Assembly (NCBI GenBank): GCA_016930735.1
Contig: JAFGGF010000116.1
Coordinates: 1 to 10,008, forward strand
Direction: 5' to 3'
Length of the DNA: 10,008 bases
Origin: Prolixibacteraceae bacterium
GTDB taxonomy: Bacteria > Bacteroidota > Bacteroidia > Bacteroidales > Prolixibacteraceae
The notes under the pieces: generated by a model
Seen by the model: only the letters and a program-made list of their open reading frames with translations
Database searches by the model: none
Told to the model about the DNA's origin: nothing
Shown: piece by piece, positions 6,932-10,008 of the stretch
How positions within the stretch are numbered: position 1 is the stretch's first letter
Layout: each line of letters starts with the position of its first letter
Position numbers and translations under genes: made by a program

Positions 6932-8953
6932 TCAGTTCTGAAATATTATCTCTTTGTTTTGTGTTTCAACAATTTTTTCCAATTCTATCAATTCCTGATT
7001 TTCCATTACATTTTCATTTATGGAAACACGAATTCTTTTTATTTTTCCATTAACAGGTGATAAAATGTTGTTTTCCATTTTCATTGATTCAAGGACAATT
7101 AATGGATCGCCTTTTTTAACTATTTGCCCGACTCTGTAATTTATTTTAATGACTTTCCCGAAGAGTGGCGAAACAACTACTTTCCCGGACTCCTTATTTT
7201 CATATATTTTCTGCTTTCTAATCTGAACTTCTGATAAAACAGAATCAGACCGTAATTTAAATGTGAAACCATGGATTGAAAACAGCGTATATTTCTCTTC
7301 TTTCCTGAAATAAATCAAATATGAATTTCCTTCGAAACAGAATTGTATTTCATTCCCTGTTACTGAAATATTATCTAGCTTCATTATTACATTATCGATA
7401 TCAACCTCTATAGAATTTTTAGTTTTCTTCCAGAATAAAACATGTTTAGTCTCTTCGGATTTTACTTCAACTTTATTCATTTGCCTCCAATAACCGATTG
7501 ACTTCCAGATATTTTCATAATTATTAGGCTTTTTAGAAAAATGTATAATTAAATATCCGGCTAAAATAAATCGTAAAGACTTTTCCCTTTCCGACAATAA
7601 TTTATTTATTAAGGTGTTATGAATGTTTTTAAGCGTTTCAGTATTATGCCTGAACTTTAAAAATTCATTTAATCCGATAATTGATTCAATATACTTTGCA
7701 TTATGATTAATTCCAGGAATCATCAAATCTTTCAAACCTTCTGATAATAAAGAAATGGCTTCTTTTCTTGTAGATCCGTAACTGATCAGCTTTGCAAGTA
7801 AAGGGTCAAACGATTCAGGAATACAACTGTTTTCAGTAAGGTTGGAGTCGATCCTTAGATTTTTATATTCAGGTAAAAACAAAGGACCAGTACAGCCAGG
7901 CTCTCTTCTGAAATCATAAAAAGGATCTTCAGCATAAATCCTTGCTTCAACTGAATGCCCGGAACATTTTATCTCATCCTGTTTCAGGTTCAATCTTTCA
8001 CCCGAAGCAATACATATCTGTTTTTTTACTATATCAATTCCCGTAACCATTTCAGAAACACCATGTTCAACCTGAATCCGGGTGTTCATTTCAAGGAAAA
8101 AGAAATTTTCCTGCTCATCTATCAAAAACTCGATTGTCCCGGCATTCGAATAGTCCGCCTTTTGAGCTATTTTAAAAGCAGCAGCAAACAGTTTTTGTTT
8201 TAGTTCAGAGGAAATATTAAGAGCCGGTGATTCTTCAATAATTTTCTGGTGATTTCTTTGTATGGAACATTCCCGTTCAAACAGGTGGATCACATTTCCA
8301 TAAAAATCTGCAAGAATCTGAACCTCAACATGCCTTGCGTTTTTTATATAAGGTTCAATCAATAATCGGTTGCTTCCGAAATAATTCATTGCTTCTCTTC
8401 CTGCGCGTTCCAGTTCCTTCAGATAATAAGCAATATGGTTTACTTTGCGTAATCCCTTTCCTCCTCCTCCGCTAACTGCTTTAATCATAACGGGGAAACC
8501 CAACGATGATGATAATTCAGCCAATTCATTTATTTCACCTTCAAAAACAGGTAAAACAGGCACTCCGGCATCTAAAGCAATTTTACGGGCTTCCGATTTA
8601 TCACCCATTATTCTGATAACTTCCGGGTCAGGGCCAATAAATATCAATCCCCTCCTTTTACAAAGTTCTGCTAACCGGTAGTCTTCAGCAAGGAAACCGT
8701 AGCCAGGATGAATGGCATCGCATTTTTCCCGGATTGCCAGCTCAACCATAAAATCAGGAGAAAGAAAGGTTTCTGACAACTTAATATTTGATAACCCAAT
8801 AGCTTTATCAACCTCCTTAACATGCAGGCTTTTTTTATCGTCCGGAGAAAAAGGAGCCACCGTCCGGATTCCCATTTCCTTTGCAGTTTTAGCAATCCTG
8901 ACTGCTATTTCACCCCTGTTGGCTATAAATATGCTTTGTATCTTTTTTTTCAT
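6932..8953 (-). CDS. liuD: Acyl-CoA carboxylase alpha subunit (biotin carboxylase plus biotin carrier), probable methylcrotonyl-CoA carboxylase
   Basis: The subunit carboxylates its own biotin with bicarbonate and ATP; the partner beta subunit transfers the carboxyl to the acyl-CoA. From the ATG at 8953 it is 673 residues. The biotin carboxylase N-lobe begins with A-N-R-G-E-I-A-V-R at 11-19. The ATP-grasp glycine loop S-G-G-G-G-K-G is at 161-167. E-M-N-T-R-I-Q-V-E-H is at 288-297, with catalytic E296, and R338 sits in E-A-R-I-Y-A-E-D-P. A poorly conserved linker region (about 460-590) connects to a biotinyl domain whose E-S-M-K-M-E-N at 622-628 carries biotinylation site K625. G298 replaces the usual proline after Q-V-E-H. 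A start at 8992 would overlap the hydratase gene and add 13 residues, so the ATG 10 bp after its stop is preferred. Methylcrotonyl-CoA specificity is inferred from the flanking hydratase and carboxyltransferase; propionyl- or acetyl-CoA carboxylase alpha subunits look similar. Confidence 0.92.
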   Translation of the reverse strand: MKKKIQSIFIANRGEIAVRIAKTAKEMGIRTVAPFSPDDKKSLHVKEVDKAIGLSNIKLSETFLSPDFMVELAIREKCDAIHPGYGFLAEDYRLAELCKRRGLIFIGPDPEVIRIMGDKSEARKIALDAGVPVLPVFEGEINELAELSSSLGFPVMIKAVSGGGGKGLRKVNHIAYYLKELERAGREAMNYFGSNRLLIEPYIKNARHVEVQILADFYGNVIHLFERECSIQRNHQKIIEESPALNISSELKQKLFAAAFKIAQKADYSNAGTIEFLIDEQENFFFLEMNTRIQVEHGVSEMVTGIDIVKKQICIASGERLNLKQDEIKCSGHSVEARIYAEDPFYDFRREPGCTGPLFLPEYKNLRIDSNLTENSCIPESFDPLLAKLISYGSTRKEAISLLSEGLKDLMIPGINHNAKYIESIIGLNEFLKFRHNTETLKNIHNTLINKLLSEREKSLRFILAGYLIIHFSKKPNNYENIWKSIGYWRQMNKVEVKSEETKHVLFWKKTKNSIEVDIDNVIMKLDNISVTGNEIQFCFEGNSYLIYFRKEEKYTLFSIHGFTFKLRSDSVLSEVQIRKQKIYENKESGKVVVSPLFGKVIKINYRVGQIVKKGDPLIVLESMKMENNILSPVNGKIKRIRVSINENVMENQELIELEKIVETQNKEIIFQN

Positions 8954-8963
8954 TCCTGAATAT

Positions 8964-9749
8964 TTAATACCAATCAGGTTTCCGTTTCTCAAAAAATGCT
9001 TTAAATCCTTCGTCGGCCTCAGGCGCCTTTATTACAGAAATAAGATTGTTAAGAGCTTTTTCAAGCATTTCCCTGGTAATGTTATTGTTACTCATTTCAA
9101 AAATCAGCTTCCTGATCATTTGTTTTGCACCTTTACCACCCTCCAATAAATCTTTAACCAGCACTTTAAGAGCATTATCCAGCTGATTTTGTTTTACCAC
9201 CTGACTGACCAAACCTGATTTTTGTGCTTCTTCAACATCAATTAAAGCACCTCTTAACATTAACTCTTTTGCTTTTGGGACTCCGATTTTATAAACTATA
9301 AATGGAGAGATCAAAGCAGGTATAATTCCCAGCTTCACCTCTTTAAATGCCATTTTTGTGTCTTCAGCAGCAATAACAAAATCACAGGTTGCAGACAGGC
9401 CAATCCCACCCCCCATCACTGAACCTTTTAATATTGATACAGTTACAGACGGAAGATGATTGATTTCCCATAATACTTCCTGAAGGATCTTTAATTGTTT
9501 CCTGATCTCCGATTCATTAAAATTTCTAAGGTCATTGAACCATTGAATATCTGCTCCTGCACAAAAGGATTTACCCCTACCTCTAAAAACAACTATTTCG
9601 GGCTTTATTTTTTTTATATCCTGTAAGATTTCATTCAATTCATTTAGCATCTCAAAGTGAAAAGCATTTTGCACCTCAGGACGATTCAGCCAGATAGTTG
9701 TAATCCGATTTTCTGTATCCGTAAGTATATATTGATAGTCTTTTCTCAT
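8964..9749 (-). CDS. liuC: Enoyl-CoA hydratase family, probable 3-methylglutaconyl-CoA hydratase
   Basis: The predicted reaction is hydration of 3-methylglutaconyl-CoA to HMG-CoA, the step that follows methylcrotonyl-CoA carboxylase in leucine breakdown. The 261-residue crotonase-fold protein has the first oxyanion-hole segment F-C-A-G-A-D-I-Q-W at 62-70; A-G-A-D-[LI]-x-W is characteristic of methylglutaconyl-CoA hydratases. The second oxyanion segment is G-G-G-I-G-L at 113-118, with glycine where classical crotonases carry one of their two glutamates. The other catalytic glutamate is present as E137 in F-K-E-V-K-L-G-I-I-P-A, followed by the L-I-S-P-F segment shared with this subgroup. The TAA of the carboxylase beta gene directly abuts its ATG (TAAATG), and the carboxylase alpha gene starts 10 bp after its stop. 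The carboxylase-beta, hydratase, carboxylase-alpha order equals liuB-liuC-liuD of Pseudomonas. Another crotonase activity is possible but less likely. Confidence 0.85.
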   Translation of the reverse strand: MRKDYQYILTDTENRITTIWLNRPEVQNAFHFEMLNELNEILQDIKKIKPEIVVFRGRGKSFCAGADIQWFNDLRNFNESEIRKQLKILQEVLWEINHLPSVTVSILKGSVMGGGIGLSATCDFVIAAEDTKMAFKEVKLGIIPALISPFIVYKIGVPKAKELMLRGALIDVEEAQKSGLVSQVVKQNQLDNALKVLVKDLLEGGKGAKQMIRKLIFEMSNNNITREMLEKALNNLISVIKAPEADEGFKAFFEKRKPDWY

Positions 9750-10008
9750 TTACATCCTGAAAATTCCAAAAGCGGAGTTACTGAATTTTCTGTTCAGGGT
9801 TGAAGAAATTGCCAGAGCCAAAACTGTCCTTGTATGAGCAGGATCAATAATTGCATCATCCCATAACCGCGAAGTACTGTACCAGGCAGAGCTTTCCTGC
9901 TCAAACTGCTCATTCAGCATTTCAGCTTTTTTGCTGCCGATTAATTCCAGTACACTTTTTGCCTGTTCGCCACCCATAACCGAAATTTTTGAATTGGGCC
10001 ATATAAAA
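9750..10008 (-). CDS. liuB: Acyl-CoA carboxylase beta (carboxyltransferase) subunit, C-terminal end (cut by window edge), probable methylcrotonyl-CoA carboxylase
   Basis: About 85 C-terminal residues are visible; the rest lies beyond position 10008. The fragment opens in frame with W-P-N-S-K-I-S-V-M-G-G-E-Q-A, the signature of the C-terminal carboxyltransferase domain that helps form the active site at the dimer interface. It ends with L-W-D-D-A-I-I-D-P-A-H-T-R and the terminal F-G-I-F-R-M, which is the typical C-terminus of methylcrotonyl-CoA carboxylase beta subunits. An internal ATG at 9977 falls within this motif and is not a true start. The subunit transfers carboxyl from biotin to 3-methylcrotonyl-CoA, giving 3-methylglutaconyl-CoA. 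It pairs with the biotin carboxylase subunit encoded two genes downstream, and its stop codon directly abuts the hydratase start. Confidence 0.93.
   Translation of the reverse strand, partial: FIWPNSKISVMGGEQAKSVLELIGSKKAEMLNEQFEQESSAWYSTSRLWDDAIIDPAHTRTVLALAISSTLNRKFSNSAFGIFRM

Noticed and set aside
8954..8992. Upstream extension of the carboxylase alpha gene to an ATG at 8992
   Set aside because: It would overlap the hydratase gene by 29 bp and add 13 residues not expected before the A-N-R-G-E-I-A-V-R core; the ATG at 8953 matches the family.
8712..9149. Plus-strand open frame of 145 codons
   Set aside because: It is antisense across the junction of the hydratase and carboxylase alpha genes, both of which are well supported.

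Overview
The window looks like part of a Bacteroidota chromosome. It is AT-rich, all genes lie on the minus strand, and they are packed with gaps or overlaps of a few bases. Starts are not preceded by well-spaced Shine-Dalgarno sequences, and one gene matches a GHMP kinase group with a G-[YF]-D-[IV]-A signature that I associate with Bacteroidota. I cannot name a genus from sequence alone.

In transcription order (high to low coordinates) the layout is as follows. (1) Leucine-catabolic block: the C-terminal end of a methylcrotonyl-CoA carboxylase-type carboxyltransferase subunit (9750-10008, cut by the window edge), a 3-methylglutaconyl-CoA hydratase-like enoyl-CoA hydratase (8964-9749), the biotin carboxylase/biotin carrier subunit (6932-8953) and an acyl-CoA dehydrogenase (5719-6891). 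(2) Mevalonate block: class II HMG-CoA reductase (4405-5718), a phosphomevalonate kinase-like GHMP kinase (3479-4408), diphosphomevalonate decarboxylase (2425-3510) and mevalonate kinase (1517-2425). (3) After a 151-bp gap filled partly by a degenerate 7-bp tandem repeat: lipoyl synthase lipA (475-1365) and the N-terminal part of a ferredoxin-NADP reductase-like flavoprotein (1-454, cut by the window edge).

The striking point is that blocks 1 and 2 form one continuous, tightly packed run. Read as a pathway it is: isovaleryl-CoA to 3-methylcrotonyl-CoA (dehydrogenase), to 3-methylglutaconyl-CoA (carboxylase), to HMG-CoA (hydratase), to mevalonate (reductase), to phosphomevalonate, diphosphomevalonate and isopentenyl diphosphate. 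The order carboxylase beta, hydratase, carboxylase alpha matches the classical liuB-liuC-liuD order. Where a leucine operon would normally carry HMG-CoA lyase (liuE), this one continues with HMG-CoA reductase and the three lower mevalonate-pathway enzymes. No HMG-CoA synthase or lyase gene is in the window. The gene content therefore suggests a leucine-to-isoprenoid route that makes HMG-CoA without acetoacetyl-CoA. This is inferred from gene content and order only.
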